Below, one piece after another: positions 52,593 to 61,957 of a stretch of 64,000 bases of DNA. The notes beneath the pieces were generated by a model. The model saw only the letters and a program-made list of their open reading frames with translations. It did no database searches and was not told where the DNA came from. Source of the DNA: ZAX-1 sp046533095. Lineage in GTDB: Bacteria > Bacillota > Clostridia > Lachnospirales > Lachnospiraceae. The stretch covers positions 62,001 to 126,000 of the forward strand of contig JAJQRA010000031.1 in assembly GCA_046533095.1 (NCBI GenBank), written 5' to 3'. The translations under genes were made by a program, and so were the position numbers. How positions within the stretch are numbered: position 1 is the stretch's first letter; every line of letters begins with the position of its first letter.

Positions 52593-53296
52593 GTTTTCCC
52601 CTCCACATCGCTGTGGTGCTTCTTTAGTTCCAACAGTGCGTAATAGGCCGCCTCCTGCTCTGCACTCTTCTTTGTTTTGCCTTCTCCTCGACCTACGGCC
52701 TTTTCTCCAATGTGAACCTCTACAACAAATTTCTTGTCATGGTCTGGACCTTCTTCGTTTACAATATGATAATGCAGCTCTTCTTTATAGTTGCCCTGCA
52801 CTGCTTCTTGCAAGATTGTCTTGCTATCAAAAAAGAGCTGTTTTTTATCAATATCCTCCAGTACAAAATGAAAGATAAACTCTTTTGCATTCGCAAAACC
52901 GCCATCTAAATAGATCGCGCCTATGACTGCCTCAAATGCATCAGAGAGCACGGATTTTCGTTCCCGTCCCCCCGTTAAAGCCTCGCCCTTGCCTAAAAGC
53001 AAATATTTGCCAAGGTCTAGTTCCTTTGTGCAAAAAGCCAAGGTCTGCTCGCATACAAGGCTTGCACGTAAACGCGTAAGCTCTCCTTCCGGATAAGTTT
53101 CATAGTTCTCATATAAGAATTCACTGGAAACAATTTCCAATACGGCGTCGCCTAGAAATTCAAGGCGCTCATTGTTTTCCAACCTGCCCATATGCTGTTC
53201 GTTTGCATAGGAACTATGCGTCAATGCCTGTATGAGCAGGCGTTCATTTAAAAATTGATACCCTATCTTTTGCTGAAATTCTTTTGCTTGATGCAT
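52583..53296 (-). CDS. rnc: Ribonuclease III
   Basis: Double-strand RNA endonuclease of 237 residues. The catalytic block NERLEFLGDAVLEIVSSEFLY and SDAFEAVIGAIYLDGG are present, followed by a C-terminal dsRNA-binding domain (about 160-230, KEELHYHIVNEEGPDHDKKFVVEVHIG). ATG 53296 after GGGGAG. Translation is coupled to smc by overlap. A terminator-like hairpin separates it from acpP. Confidence 0.97.
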   Translation of the reverse strand: MHQAKEFQQKIGYQFLNERLLIQALTHSSYANEQHMGRLENNERLEFLGDAVLEIVSSEFLYENYETYPEGELTRLRASLVCEQTLAFCTKELDLGKYLLLGKGEALTGGRERKSVLSDAFEAVIGAIYLDGGFANAKEFIFHFVLEDIDKKQLFFDSKTILQEAVQGNYKEELHYHIVNEEGPDHDKKFVVEVHIGEKAVGRGEGKTKKSAEQEAAYYALLELKKHHSDVEGKTCI

Positions 53297-53407
53297 ATAT
53301 CTCCCCTGGATAAAACAGTCGAATGGAACACTTGGCCCGGTTTCTCATGCGCTTCGTGGCTGTGGTGCTTTCCTTTGACCATCGTATTTCCTTATTCTCC
53401 TACAAGG

Positions 53408-53457
53408 AAAAGGCTGTCCGAAAAACTTCTTAAAATTGAAATTTCTTGGACACCCTT
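53408..53457 (-). terminator. Hairpin terminator after acpP
   Basis: On the minus strand GGGTGTCC (53455-53448) pairs with GGACAGCC (53419-53412), extended by AAGAAATTTC/GAAGTTTTTC, and TTTTCC follows. It sits between acpP and rnc. Confidence 0.75.
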
Positions 53458-53506
53458 CCCCATTTAAAAGCCGATTAGCAACTCGTTCATCGTAACTTCC
53501 AACCTC

Positions 53507-53737
53507 TTAATTCAACGCATTTTTAATCTGTTCTACCGCATCCCCTACGGTTATTATTTTTTCTGCATCGTCGTTTGCAATTTCGATATCAAATTCTTCT
53601 TCCAACCCCATAATGATCTGGAAGATATCCAGCGAATCTGCGCCAAGATCATCCACAAATGTCGTATCCGTTGTGATTTCCTCCACGTCTACGTTTAATA
53701 CATCTGCAATAATTTTTTTTAGTTTTTCAAATTCCAT
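53507..53737 (-). CDS. acpP: Acyl carrier protein
   Basis: A 76-residue acidic carrier for fatty-acid synthesis. The phosphopantetheine serine is in DLGADSLDIFQIIMGLEEEF. Net charge and length fit perfectly. It is 19 bases from plsX, which supplies acyl-phosphate from acyl-ACP. Confidence 0.98.
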   Translation of the reverse strand: MEFEKLKKIIADVLNVDVEEITTDTTFVDDLGADSLDIFQIIMGLEEEFDIEIANDDAEKIITVGDAVEQIKNALN

Positions 53738-53756
53738 TTTTTACGTCCTTCCTTTC

Positions 53757-54779
53757 CTACTCTTCTTCTATTGAAGAGATTACCATGTTATTTTTGATTT
53801 TTTCGTTTATATCCTGCTCTTTAAATGTTACGCATTGTATAATTGCATTCTTTATTTCCTGCGCTTTCGCGCTTCCATGGGTTTTTACGACCAGACCATT
53901 TAAACCAAGCAGTGGCGCACCGCCATAAGTAGAGGAATCAAATGTTTTCAAAGTTTCCTTTAATGCCGGTTTTACTAAGAGTGCCCCGATTTTGCTTCGC
54001 AGGGTCGACATCATGCCCTGTTTGATTTTGCTAAGCAAGGTGTCCCCAAGCCCCTCATATAATTTTAGGATTACATTTCCTACAAATGCTTCGCAGACGA
54101 TAACATCTGCATCCCCCCGCGGAATTTCCCTTGCCTCAATGCCGCCGACGAAATGAATGTCCGAACAATTTTTTAACAATGGAAATGTTTCCTTTACGAG
54201 CATATTGCCCTTTTCTTCTTCTGCGCCAATATTTACGATTGCAACCTTAGGGTTTTTTATTCCGATTATATTTTCCATATAAATAGAACCCATTTTTGCA
54301 AATTGTACAAGGTGGGATGACCTTGCATCTACATTGGCTCCACAGTCAATCAAGAGGGATACGCCATTTTCCGTTGGTATCAAAGGGGCAAGCGGCGGTC
54401 GTTCCACGCCTTTGATCCTTCCTACAATGACTTGTCCTCCGACCAATAAAGCTCCTGAACTTCCGGCAGATACAAACGCATCCGCTTCTCCTTTTTTTAC
54501 CATATTCATTCCAACTACGATAGATGACTGTTTTTTCTTTCTAATTGCCATTACCGGCGGTTCCGCCGTTTCAATTACTTGTGGAGCATGGACAATTGCA
54601 ACCTGTTCTTTCTTGTAGTCATAATTGGACAGCTCTTCTTTTATCATGCCTTCTTGCCCGACGAGAAATACCTTGATATCTCCTCGCAGTAAAACGGCAT
54701 CAACGACTCCTTTTACAATCTCTGCCGGAGCATTGTCCCCACCCATTGCGTCAACTGCTACTTTTACTAATTCTTGCAT
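53757..54779 (-). CDS. plsX: Phosphate acyltransferase PlsX
   Basis: Makes acyl-phosphate from acyl-ACP for membrane phospholipid synthesis. It has 340 residues; KVAVDAMGGDNAPAEIVKG opens the protein, then GALLVGGQVIVGRIKGVERPPLAPLIPT, GADVIVCEAFVGNVILKLYEG and STYGGAPLLGLNG, all typical. I chose ATG 54779 after AAGGAG; an in-frame upstream start at 54800 adds seven residues. Paired with acpP. Confidence 0.97.
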   Translation of the reverse strand: MQELVKVAVDAMGGDNAPAEIVKGVVDAVLLRGDIKVFLVGQEGMIKEELSNYDYKKEQVAIVHAPQVIETAEPPVMAIRKKKQSSIVVGMNMVKKGEADAFVSAGSSGALLVGGQVIVGRIKGVERPPLAPLIPTENGVSLLIDCGANVDARSSHLVQFAKMGSIYMENIIGIKNPKVAIVNIGAEEEKGNMLVKETFPLLKNCSDIHFVGGIEAREIPRGDADVIVCEAFVGNVILKLYEGLGDTLLSKIKQGMMSTLRSKIGALLVKPALKETLKTFDSSTYGGAPLLGLNGLVVKTHGSAKAQEIKNAIIQCVTFKEQDINEKIKNNMVISSIEEE

Positions 54780-54951
54780 AAATTGCTCCTTCGCTGGCAC
54801 GATTCAGCCACACCCTTTACTGTCGCGATCATCCTAGCGTTTACGGCGAATCGCAGCCCTTCATCGCTCCGTGGCTATGAATCGTAACTTCTAAATACCT
54901 ATATCAAAATATACTATAAGTGTAGATGGAAATCAATATAAATATGAAATC
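54780..54951 (-). promoter_or_regulatory. plsX promoter with GGCTGCGATTC hairpin
   Basis: On the minus strand TTGATT (54936-54931) and TATATT (54913-54908) are 17 bases apart, an acceptable sigma-A promoter. Downstream, TTACGATTCATAGCC pairs with GGGCTGCGATTCGCCGTAA (54837-54890); the ends resemble those of the dispersed element family. Confidence 0.75.
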
Positions 54952-56148
54952 TTATGCAAAGCGTTCGGCTAGATCTTCCACAATATCTCGTGAAATGGCT
55001 CCTCGTTCCGCTTCTTCCCGCATTATTTTGATAGATTTTCCATGCGAGAGGCCCTCGCGGTAAGGGCGATCCTCTGTCAATGCCTGATAGATATCAAGGC
55101 AACCCATCAACCGGGATTCAAAGGAAAGCTTGGAACTATTAAATCCATAGGGGTAACCGGAGCCATCTAATTTTTCATGGTGGTTGGATGCCCATTCGGT
55201 TATATCTTCAAAGCCGGGTATGGTTTCAAGTACCTTTCTGGTATAGTAGGTATGCGTTTTAATCACATCAAATTCATTTGGAGTCAGCTTGCCGTCTTTG
55301 TCTAATATGGTGTTTGGCATCATTAGTTTACCCGCATCATGCAGGTCTGCGGCAACGGCCATTTGCATGGTCTTAAACGCATCAAATCTATAAAATTGCG
55401 ACATTGCCTCCGCTTTTTGGCTAAGCCCCTTTGAATGTGTCCCTGTAAAGGGGGACTTTTCATCAATAATACGGCTTAACACCTTCGTTGTAGGGCGTAG
55501 CTTTGCAATGTCCAACTCGTACCGGTAGCTTGGGGCATGCTTGCGCAGTTCACTTTCCAAAAACACGGCGTCAAGAGCCAACCAAAAGCTAGGGTGGCTG
55601 GCCACATCTAAAAAAGCTTCTGCCATGACAGGGTCAAACCTTAGCCCTTTTTGCGCTTTCACTTCAGCCATGATGTCGTTTTGATCGACATTTCGTTCGT
55701 AAAGGGTTTCTACCCTATCGGCTAAAGCGATCACACGTGCCAGCAATGGAATATGCGCGCCTTCTATGCCAAACAGGCCACTACCGTCATATGCCTCGTG
55801 GTGATATTTGATCACATCTGTATAATGCGTGATAAATGGAAAAGAAAGAACGTTGTCGTTGCCCCGCACACAGTGTGCAATTCCGGCTTCTAAACTTTGC
55901 ATGTTCACCTTTATGTTGTTCTTATCCAATACCTGAAATGCCGGATAGGTCATGCCGTTGTCGTGCAGGCAGGCATAGGCATATAGGTCAAACATCGAAT
56001 CATTGTCTAGTAAAATACCCTCGCCTATGCGCATGGCAATCAGGCAAACCCGCTTGCCATGATACGTAATGTCTTTACGCAAACCCATCTCCAAAAAATC
56101 CAGTGCCATCGAAAACGCTGTTACAAATTCATTACGATCGATTTTCAT
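54952..56148 (-). CDS. Tandem HD-domain (HD-GYP-like) phosphohydrolase
   Basis: About 398 residues with two HD-type domains. The N-terminal one has HGKRVCLIAMRIGEGILLDNDSMFDLYAYACLHDNG and HHEAYDGSGLFG; the C-terminal one has THSKGLSQKAEAMSQFYRFDAFKTMQMAVAADLHDAGK, HTYYTRKVLETIPGFEDITEWASNHHEKLDGSGYPYG, closer to the HD-GYP form. It may cleave c-di-GMP or another nucleotide. ATG 56148 follows AGGGGG; earlier in-frame codons lack a site. No sensory domain is present. It lies alone between plsX and prfC. Confidence 0.85.
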   Translation of the reverse strand: MKIDRNEFVTAFSMALDFLEMGLRKDITYHGKRVCLIAMRIGEGILLDNDSMFDLYAYACLHDNGMTYPAFQVLDKNNIKVNMQSLEAGIAHCVRGNDNVLSFPFITHYTDVIKYHHEAYDGSGLFGIEGAHIPLLARVIALADRVETLYERNVDQNDIMAEVKAQKGLRFDPVMAEAFLDVASHPSFWLALDAVFLESELRKHAPSYRYELDIAKLRPTTKVLSRIIDEKSPFTGTHSKGLSQKAEAMSQFYRFDAFKTMQMAVAADLHDAGKLMMPNTILDKDGKLTPNEFDVIKTHTYYTRKVLETIPGFEDITEWASNHHEKLDGSGYPYGFNSSKLSFESRLMGCLDIYQALTEDRPYREGLSHGKSIKIMREEAERGAISRDIVEDLAERFA

Positions 56149-56212
56149 TAAAATACCCCCTGATTGCAATTGTGAATCTTTGTTCCACTGCCCATATGAA
56201 ATGTCCCATGTC

Positions 56213-57802
56213 CTAATTCTTGCCAAATTCCGACAGCTGCAATCCTTTATTTCTATCTAGCGTCATGCCGATACTCCAATTATTTATAAATAAAAGCAAT
56301 GGATTTCCTTTTAAATCCTTAATCTTCTTCATATCCGACGTTCCGTTCAATTTATCCAAATCCAGTCCTTTATTTTCAATCCATCGTATATGTTCATAGG
56401 GAAGGTTTTCAAAATTTACATCCACATTATATTCAAATTCCAAGCGATATTTTAAAACATCAAATTGTAGTACTCCGACAACGCCTACGATAATTTCTTC
56501 CATTCCGGTATTATACTCTTGAAAAATCTGAATGGCCCCCTCCTGGGCAATCTGGGTGATACCTTTTACAAATTGCTTTCTCTTCATCGTATCAATCTGA
56601 CGCACCCTTACAAAATGTTCTGGTGCAAAGGTCGGTATTCCTTCAAACGCGAACTGCTCTGTGGAATCGCACAAGGTATCCCCGATCGAAAAAATACCCG
56701 GATCGAACACGCCAATAATATCGCCCGCATATGCTGTTTCAATTATTTTGCGCTCCTGTGCCATCATTTGCTGTGGCTGGGAAAGACGTATTTTTTTTCC
56801 GCCTTGGATATGTGCGGCTTCCATTCCTGCCTCAAATTTCCCGGAGCAGATACGCATAAATGCAATCCGATCCCGATGGGCCTTGTTCATATTCGCTTGA
56901 ATCTTGAATACAAAGGCGGAAAATTTGTCATCAAAAGGATCGATTTGCCCTTTGTCTGAAGTCCTAGGAAGAGGTGGTGAAGTCATTTGTAAAAAATGGG
57001 CTAAAAATGTTTCCACGCCAAAGTTAGTCAACGCAGAACCGAAAAACACCGGCGTTAATTTTCCTTTTGAGACAAGATCTAGGTCAAATTCAGCACTTGC
57101 GCCATCTAGTAGTTCAATTTCTTCTAAGAGCTGCTCTTTGAAACTTAATCCAATTTCTTGTTCTAATTGTTCGGAATCAATCGGCAATTCCCTCTGCCGC
57201 CCTTCTTTTGTCCCTTTTAAAGTATCTGTAAAGGTCATGACTTGTTTCGTTTTGCGGTCATAGACCCCCTGAAAGTTCTTGCCGGAACCAATCGGCCAAT
57301 TTACAGGAAAGGTAGCGATACCCAATTCTTTTTCAATTTCGTCTAATAAGGTAAAGATATCGCCCGCATCCCTGTCCATTTTATTGATAAATGTAAAAAT
57401 GGGAATGTGGCGCATCACACAAACCTTAAATAATTTTCTTGTCTGGGCCTCTACGCCCTTTGCCGCATCAATCACCATCACTGCAGAATCCGCCGCCATA
57501 AGTGTCCGGTAGGTGTCCTCCGAAAAATCCTGATGCCCCGGCGTATCCAAAATATTGATACAATAGCCGTCATAGTTAAACTGCAAAACAGAGGACGTCA
57601 CGGAGATACCCCTTTGCTTTTCAATATCCATCCAGTCCGATACGGCATGCCGCACATTCGCCTTCCCTTTTACGGAACCGGCAAGATTAATTGCACCGCC
57701 ATAAAGCAAAAATTTTTCAGTTAACGTTGTCTTCCCTGCATCGGGATGGGATATAATTGCAAACGTCCTGCGTTGTCCTATTTCCTTTTCTAAATCATTC
57801 AA
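56213..57802 (-). CDS. prfC: Peptide chain release factor 3
   Basis: A GTPase that recycles RF1/RF2 from the ribosome. About 530 residues; G1 ISHPDAGKTTLTEKFL, G3 DTPGHQDFS, G4 FINKMDRDA; then domains II and III (LQFDVLKYRLEFEYNV). I chose TTG 57802 as start because GGAGG sits ten bases upstream and homologues begin near LEKEIGQRRTFAII; the longer ATG at 57883 would add 27 unrelated residues. Next downstream is the HD protein, 64 bases away. Confidence 0.94.
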   Translation of the reverse strand: MNDLEKEIGQRRTFAIISHPDAGKTTLTEKFLLYGGAINLAGSVKGKANVRHAVSDWMDIEKQRGISVTSSVLQFNYDGYCINILDTPGHQDFSEDTYRTLMAADSAVMVIDAAKGVEAQTRKLFKVCVMRHIPIFTFINKMDRDAGDIFTLLDEIEKELGIATFPVNWPIGSGKNFQGVYDRKTKQVMTFTDTLKGTKEGRQRELPIDSEQLEQEIGLSFKEQLLEEIELLDGASAEFDLDLVSKGKLTPVFFGSALTNFGVETFLAHFLQMTSPPLPRTSDKGQIDPFDDKFSAFVFKIQANMNKAHRDRIAFMRICSGKFEAGMEAAHIQGGKKIRLSQPQQMMAQERKIIETAYAGDIIGVFDPGIFSIGDTLCDSTEQFAFEGIPTFAPEHFVRVRQIDTMKRKQFVKGITQIAQEGAIQIFQEYNTGMEEIIVGVVGVLQFDVLKYRLEFEYNVDVNFENLPYEHIRWIENKGLDLDKLNGTSDMKKIKDLKGNPLLLFINNWSIGMTLDRNKGLQLSEFGKN

Positions 57803-57959
57803 GTGTATCGTTCCTCCAAAGTAGATATATTTACATTGATGTATATTGTTGCATTTATGTGTATTATAGCAATTATTTTCCATCCAGTCATTACTATTTT
57901 AAAAAAAGATTGTAGCTTGGCAGTATCTTTTACCGAACGCATTCTCCCTTATCACAAAA

Positions 57960-58004
57960 GGTACCTCTGCAAATCCCTTTTTTACAAGGAACTACAGAGG
58001 TATC
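57960..58004 (-). terminator. Hairpin after the LRR protein gene
   Basis: GATACCTCTG and CAGAGGTACC (arms 57995-58004 and 57960-57969) pair, with TTTT following on the minus strand. It probably ends the LRR transcript. The 243-bp gap to prfC holds no gene. Confidence 0.7.
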
Positions 58005-58045
58005 ACATGATACTGGCTAAAACATCAACATTCAATAAAACGCAG

Positions 58046-59422
58046 CTATTTTATCTTGGCCGTTTTTACCGCTGGACTCCAGGCAGAATAAATCGGGCCA
58101 ACTGTTTGTGTAGTCTTATAGGCACGTATCCTTACATAGTAGGACTTGTTTTTTGTAAGCTTCTTAATGGTTGTTGATTGGGTGCTATTCTTCTTGATTG
58201 GTACTGTCTGTGCGTTGTTAAACTTGCTATTATCAGAATACTGAATCTGGTATCCGCTCGCTTTACTATCTTTCTTCCACGTTACCGTCAGTTTCTTGCC
58301 ATCAGCCGGCTTTGTATTGGCGATCGACAGCTTCTTTGGAGCGATCGTAATGCTTACGTTCACACTCTTTTCACTGTAGGTAGCAGTAGATCCCGCCTTT
58401 ACTGTGATTGTGGCATATCCAGGACCTTTTATGGTTACCTTGCCCTGACTTACCGTTACAACGCTTTTATCAGAACTGGTGTAGGACAACTTGCCATTGC
58501 CTGTCTTTAATTTTATGCCAAGGTTAAAGGAGCTGTTTGCCTTATATTCCTTGCTGTATGATTTCGTGTATGTAATGTTTTGCTCGCCACGCGCTTTAAA
58601 TGAAAATTTATTTGCAACTGCGTACTTTTGGGCAGCCGAGTTATTCACTCCAGAGATGACCAGGTTCTTGTAGCCGGAAAATGCACCTGCACCTATCTTT
58701 TTCACACTGTTTGGTATCGTTATACTTTTTAGGCTGATACAGCCCTTAAATGCATTTTTCCCTATTTTTTTCACACTGACCGGAATTTTTACATCTTTTA
58801 GTTTGGTGCAGCCAACAAATGTGTTTTCCTCTATACTTGCCACACGCTCAGGTATCTCAATGCTTTTTAGGCTAGTACATTTTTGAAATGCGTATTTTCC
58901 TATTTTTGTCACACTGTTTGGTATCTTTATCGTCTTTAGATCTGTGCAGCCAGAAAATGCAGAATCACCTATACTTTTGACACTGCTTGGTATCGTTATA
59001 CTGGTTATATCTGTACACTTTAAAAATGCACTATTCCCTATCTTTGTAACACCGCTTGGTATCACAACTTTTGTGTCTTCTCCATCGTAGCTTTTCAGGA
59101 CACCCTTTGAAATCGTAAAACCATCATCTTCATCTTCGTCGTCTTCATCTTCGTCGTCTTCATCTTCGTCGTCTTCATCTTCATCATCTTCGTCTTCGTC
59201 GTCTTCATCATCGTCTTCATCATCTTCGTCGTCTTCATCATCTTCATCATCATCATCTTCGTCGTCTGCCCCTAGCCTTGGAAGGTCCACATATTCCGTA
59301 TCTACATCTTCCGCCTCTCCTTCACTTCCCTGTGCGTTTACATAGACAGTCGTTGTGCCCAATGCTACAACAATACCTAAAGCAACTACAACTGCACGAT
59401 TCCATAGTTTTTTACTTGTCAT
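58046..59422 (-). CDS. Secreted BspA-like leucine-rich-repeat protein with acidic tract and Ig/FN3 modules
   Basis: A surface or secreted protein of 458 residues. Signal peptide about 1-30. Next an acidic tract (about residues 52-103, coding 59110-59270), almost only Asp and Glu in repeats. Then five or six BspA-type LRR_5 repeats (for example ITSITIPSSVKSIGDSAFSGC). Then a BIG2-like domain (SYTSSDKSVVTVSQGKVTIKGPGYATITV) and a fibronectin III-like domain (KLTVTWKKDSKASGYQIQYS..YYVRIRAYK). The last two match the CAP protein at 30727. ATG 59422 after GAGGAGG. No sortase motif. The acidic tract is repetitive and probably variable between strains. Confidence 0.9.
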   Translation of the reverse strand: MTSKKLWNRAVVVALGIVVALGTTTVYVNAQGSEGEAEDVDTEYVDLPRLGADDEDDDDEDDEDDEDDEDDDEDDEDEDDEDEDDEDEDDEDEDDEDEDDGFTISKGVLKSYDGEDTKVVIPSGVTKIGNSAFLKCTDITSITIPSSVKSIGDSAFSGCTDLKTIKIPNSVTKIGKYAFQKCTSLKSIEIPERVASIEENTFVGCTKLKDVKIPVSVKKIGKNAFKGCISLKSITIPNSVKKIGAGAFSGYKNLVISGVNNSAAQKYAVANKFSFKARGEQNITYTKSYSKEYKANSSFNLGIKLKTGNGKLSYTSSDKSVVTVSQGKVTIKGPGYATITVKAGSTATYSEKSVNVSITIAPKKLSIANTKPADGKKLTVTWKKDSKASGYQIQYSDNSKFNNAQTVPIKKNSTQSTTIKKLTKNKSYYVRIRAYKTTQTVGPIYSAWSPAVKTAKIK

Positions 59423-59513
59423 CTTTCGTACCTCCTCGTTTATTTTGGCTGTTCTCATTCCTGACTGACTGCTCAGCATTGCATACCTTATCGATCTCTT
59501 GACTCCTTTTTAC

Positions 59514-59615
59514 TATGTGTGTAGAAGATGTGTTTATCACCGATGTTTTTCACAATATTGCAAGCTCCTATCCCTACACGTTATGTGTGTAGAAGATGTG
59601 TTTATCACCGATGTT
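59514..59615 (-). repeat. 68-bp tandem repeat upstream of the LRR gene
   Basis: TATGTGTGTAGAAGATGTGTTTATCACCGATGTT is present at 59514 and at 59582 (period 68). It lies in the 5' leader of the LRR gene, between the promoter and the start. Confidence 0.9.
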
Positions 59616-59660
59616 CTGCGCCCTTACGTTGCAAGCGTACATATCAATTTTTTCACCCTT

Positions 59661-59689
59661 ATTTTATCACACATTCCTTTGCCTGTCAC
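59661..59689 (-). promoter_or_regulatory. Promoter of the LRR protein gene
   Basis: On the minus strand GTGACA (59689-59684) and TAAAAT (59666-59661) are 17 bases apart. It lies about 240 bases before the start, giving a long leader that includes the tandem repeat. The remainder of the 450-bp gap to spoIIIAH has no gene. Confidence 0.65.
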
Positions 59690-59872
59690 TACAAATCTTA
59701 TTTTCAAAGCAATTCTAATTCAAATATGATAATGTCCCACCTATGTGGTTTTGACATTTTAGCAAGCACCTCTGCCATGCCCATTGAATCAGGGAATACC
59801 AAAGATGCTCATCCTATCGGCTTCCAAAACATCGGCAATGAAATATCATCAAGATTCTTTAAACGAAACTTT

Positions 59873-60607
59873 TTATTTCGCCGCCGAATTCTCATGCATG
59901 ACTGAAATCGGCGTAATCACAATACTTTCAGCTTCCATGTTCGTTTTACGTTTTACGATGTCCTCTACCTGTGCCCGCTTTGCATCTGTCACGTCACCCA
60001 TATTTAGGACGACATCTGCTGTTTCTTTCGTAATGCTTACGACTACATCCGTAAACCCTTTTGCCTCTAAAAGCATTTCTGCCGCCAGTTCGCGTTCTGA
60101 AACATCGGTTATGTAAATCATAGAATTAATCGCGTCCTGCTTCTGCCCATCGCTAATATTGGCATTATTAATCAGTTCCAACAATGTTTCTTTGTTTTTG
60201 GAACGCACCTGTTCCCTTGTTAGTTTTACCTCTGCCGCATAATTTAAATTATCGACGGTAGAGCTTGTTAAAACTGCCTCGCCCGGATTTTCTATCTCTT
60301 CTGCTGTAGATGGTTCTAAGGAAGGATCTGCGGATGCCGTTAGATCCATGGCACCATTTTCCCCTTCTGCAGATGCCGTCAAATCTGCCACCTCGCCATT
60401 ATCTTCCGTATCCGTAAAAGCATCTCCTGCCGCATACAGCTCTTCATCGGAAATCTCATATGTATCTTCACTTAAATCTACACTGGCTTCTTTTGCAGCA
60501 GATTTATCATTGATTTTTGTCCCGGTGTATTGTAAATAACCGGCTACTGCAATCATGAGAGCCAAAGCGGTAATAATAATCTGATTCTTTTTAAAAATTT
60601 TTTTCAA
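59873..60607 (-). CDS. spoIIIAH: Stage III sporulation protein SpoIIIAH
   Basis: The forespore-mother-cell channel protein (ring partner of SpoIIQ or equivalent). It has 244 residues with one N-terminal membrane segment (IIITALALMIAVAGYLQYTG). A Glu/Asp/Ala-rich linker follows. The YscJ/FliF-like domain (NKETLLELINNANISDGQKQDAINSMIYITDVSERELAAEMLLEAKGFTDVVVSI) is typical. It is the last of the spoIIIA genes, transcribed leftwards. ATG 60607. Confidence 0.94.
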   Translation of the reverse strand: MKKIFKKNQIIITALALMIAVAGYLQYTGTKINDKSAAKEASVDLSEDTYEISDEELYAAGDAFTDTEDNGEVADLTASAEGENGAMDLTASADPSLEPSTAEEIENPGEAVLTSSTVDNLNYAAEVKLTREQVRSKNKETLLELINNANISDGQKQDAINSMIYITDVSERELAAEMLLEAKGFTDVVVSITKETADVVLNMGDVTDAKRAQVEDIVKRKTNMEAESIVITPISVMHENSAAK

Positions 60608-60737
60608 ACCCTATACCCTCCTTCTTGTTATGAATAAAGTATTTGCACATTCCATAATGTACGTTCCTGCCGCCATTTGTGTACAACAAGATTACTTTTG
60701 CGCCAGCCACGAATACGAACATTTGCTCTGCAAACCT

Positions 60738-61337
60738 TTAGTTCATTTTCATCTTAACTACCTTAATTTTATGTGCTTCTATTGGAAATAATGCTAAAAT
60801 TGCATCGGAAATATTTTTTATTACAATCGCGTCTCCACCACCTTCTGCCACCACAAATACCCCCTCTACTACCGGGTTTAATTCCTTCGCCACAAAAGGG
60901 GTAGAACCGCTTGTATTTTCCTGTATATATACCGTATCCTCCTTAGACCCCATTTCATGCAGATTTCGTTTTGCTCCGCCACCATCTTCCTCCGCTGTAT
61001 TATTTTCAGACTTTTCCATGTCTTTTTCCACGATAGACTCTCCCGTGTCCTTTAGCGTAATCATGACTTCTGCCCGTCCGACCCCTTCCATCGAAGAAAG
61101 TGCCTCCTTTAACTTTTCTTCCAAATCCGACTGGTAATCTTCTCTTTTGGTTTGATAGTATGCACTGGTATCAATACCCGTTTCAGCTGTTTTAGACGGT
61201 TCCTCTTTTGTCCCACGCTGATCATTTACCGGGATTGCAACAACAAGCAATAAAATACCCGCCAAAAAAGCAATGAACAGATGACTTTTATTTATCTTTT
61301 TTAATATCGTAAAATCGAATGGGGTTTTTGGTTTCAC
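60738..61337 (-). CDS. spoIIIAG: Stage III sporulation protein SpoIIIAG
   Basis: Ring-forming component of the spoIIIA channel. 199 residues, one membrane segment near the N-terminus (HLFIAFLAGILLLVVAIPV), then LKEALSSMEGVGRAEVMITLKDTGE and GVFVVAEGGGDAIVIKNISDAILALFPIEAHKIKVVKMK, both typical. Starts at GTG 61337, seven bases after AGGAGG. The stop of spoIIIAF lies within that site. Confidence 0.94.
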   Translation of the reverse strand: MKPKTPFDFTILKKINKSHLFIAFLAGILLLVVAIPVNDQRGTKEEPSKTAETGIDTSAYYQTKREDYQSDLEEKLKEALSSMEGVGRAEVMITLKDTGESIVEKDMEKSENNTAEEDGGGAKRNLHEMGSKEDTVYIQENTSGSTPFVAKELNPVVEGVFVVAEGGGDAIVIKNISDAILALFPIEAHKIKVVKMKMN

Positions 61338-61339
61338 GC

Positions 61340-61894
61340 CTATTCCTCCTGTACTGCAATCTGAATCTGCTCCTCGCTGATATGATAAAAAGTTGTGAGC
61401 TTTTCTTTTAACTTGGCTACCTGCGGATAATCAAAGCTATTATCCGAAAGAACTATTTTTTGCATGTAGATCCCTCCTTTCGGCGTCAAATGCACAGACA
61501 TTGCTACTTGTTTTATTGTATAGTCTTCTTTTAATGTGACCTGTATTTGGTTTACATAAATTTCATTTTCTTCTGCCATCAATGAAATGTCTTCACCGAT
61601 TGCCGCCTCGTATTGTAAAAGATATGCTTCTTGATGTATCGCTTCTATTTTTTCAATATCAAGCTGCATATTATCCATTTCCTGCCAAAAATTTTCATAG
61701 GAAATCTTTTCCTCCAAATAGTCTTTCTTATAAATGATGTTTAAAATCGGCGTGAGCAGCATAACCACCAAAATCATTCCACAAAAAAACCGAACGTATT
61801 TTTGGTAGCTGTCTTTTGGCAGCATATGCAAAACTGCTGTTATAAATATATAAAAATATACAATATTTTTTACCCAAGCATAAATGATACCCAT
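61340..61894 (-). CDS. spoIIIAF: Stage III sporulation protein SpoIIIAF
   Basis: A membrane component with two N-terminal membrane segments (WVKNIVYFYIFITAVLHML and FFCGMILVVMLLTPIL) and a cytosolic or intermembrane domain. The start is uncertain: MGIIYAWVKNIV at 61894 fits homologues, and a longer frame reaches 61942, where a repeat derived from spoIIIAE lies. About 185-200 residues. Followed after two bases by spoIIIAG. Confidence 0.85.
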   Translation of the reverse strand: MGIIYAWVKNIVYFYIFITAVLHMLPKDSYQKYVRFFCGMILVVMLLTPILNIIYKKDYLEEKISYENFWQEMDNMQLDIEKIEAIHQEAYLLQYEAAIGEDISLMAEENEIYVNQIQVTLKEDYTIKQVAMSVHLTPKGGIYMQKIVLSDNSFDYPQVAKLKEKLTTFYHISEEQIQIAVQEE

Positions 61895-61957
61895 ACCAAT
61901 TCCAATCCGCACATCACTGCATGTGCCCATCTTGCATTCCAATCTGCATCATTTTAC

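Noticed and set aside
59110..59275. Possible sequencing or assembly artefact in the GAC/GAT/GAA repeat
   Set aside because: The frame is kept throughout and continues into signal peptide and LRR domains on either side; the tract is best read as coding, though its exact length may be unreliable.
58046..59422. LPxTG-anchored protein
   Set aside because: No sortase motif, hydrophobic tail or basic end follows the last domain.
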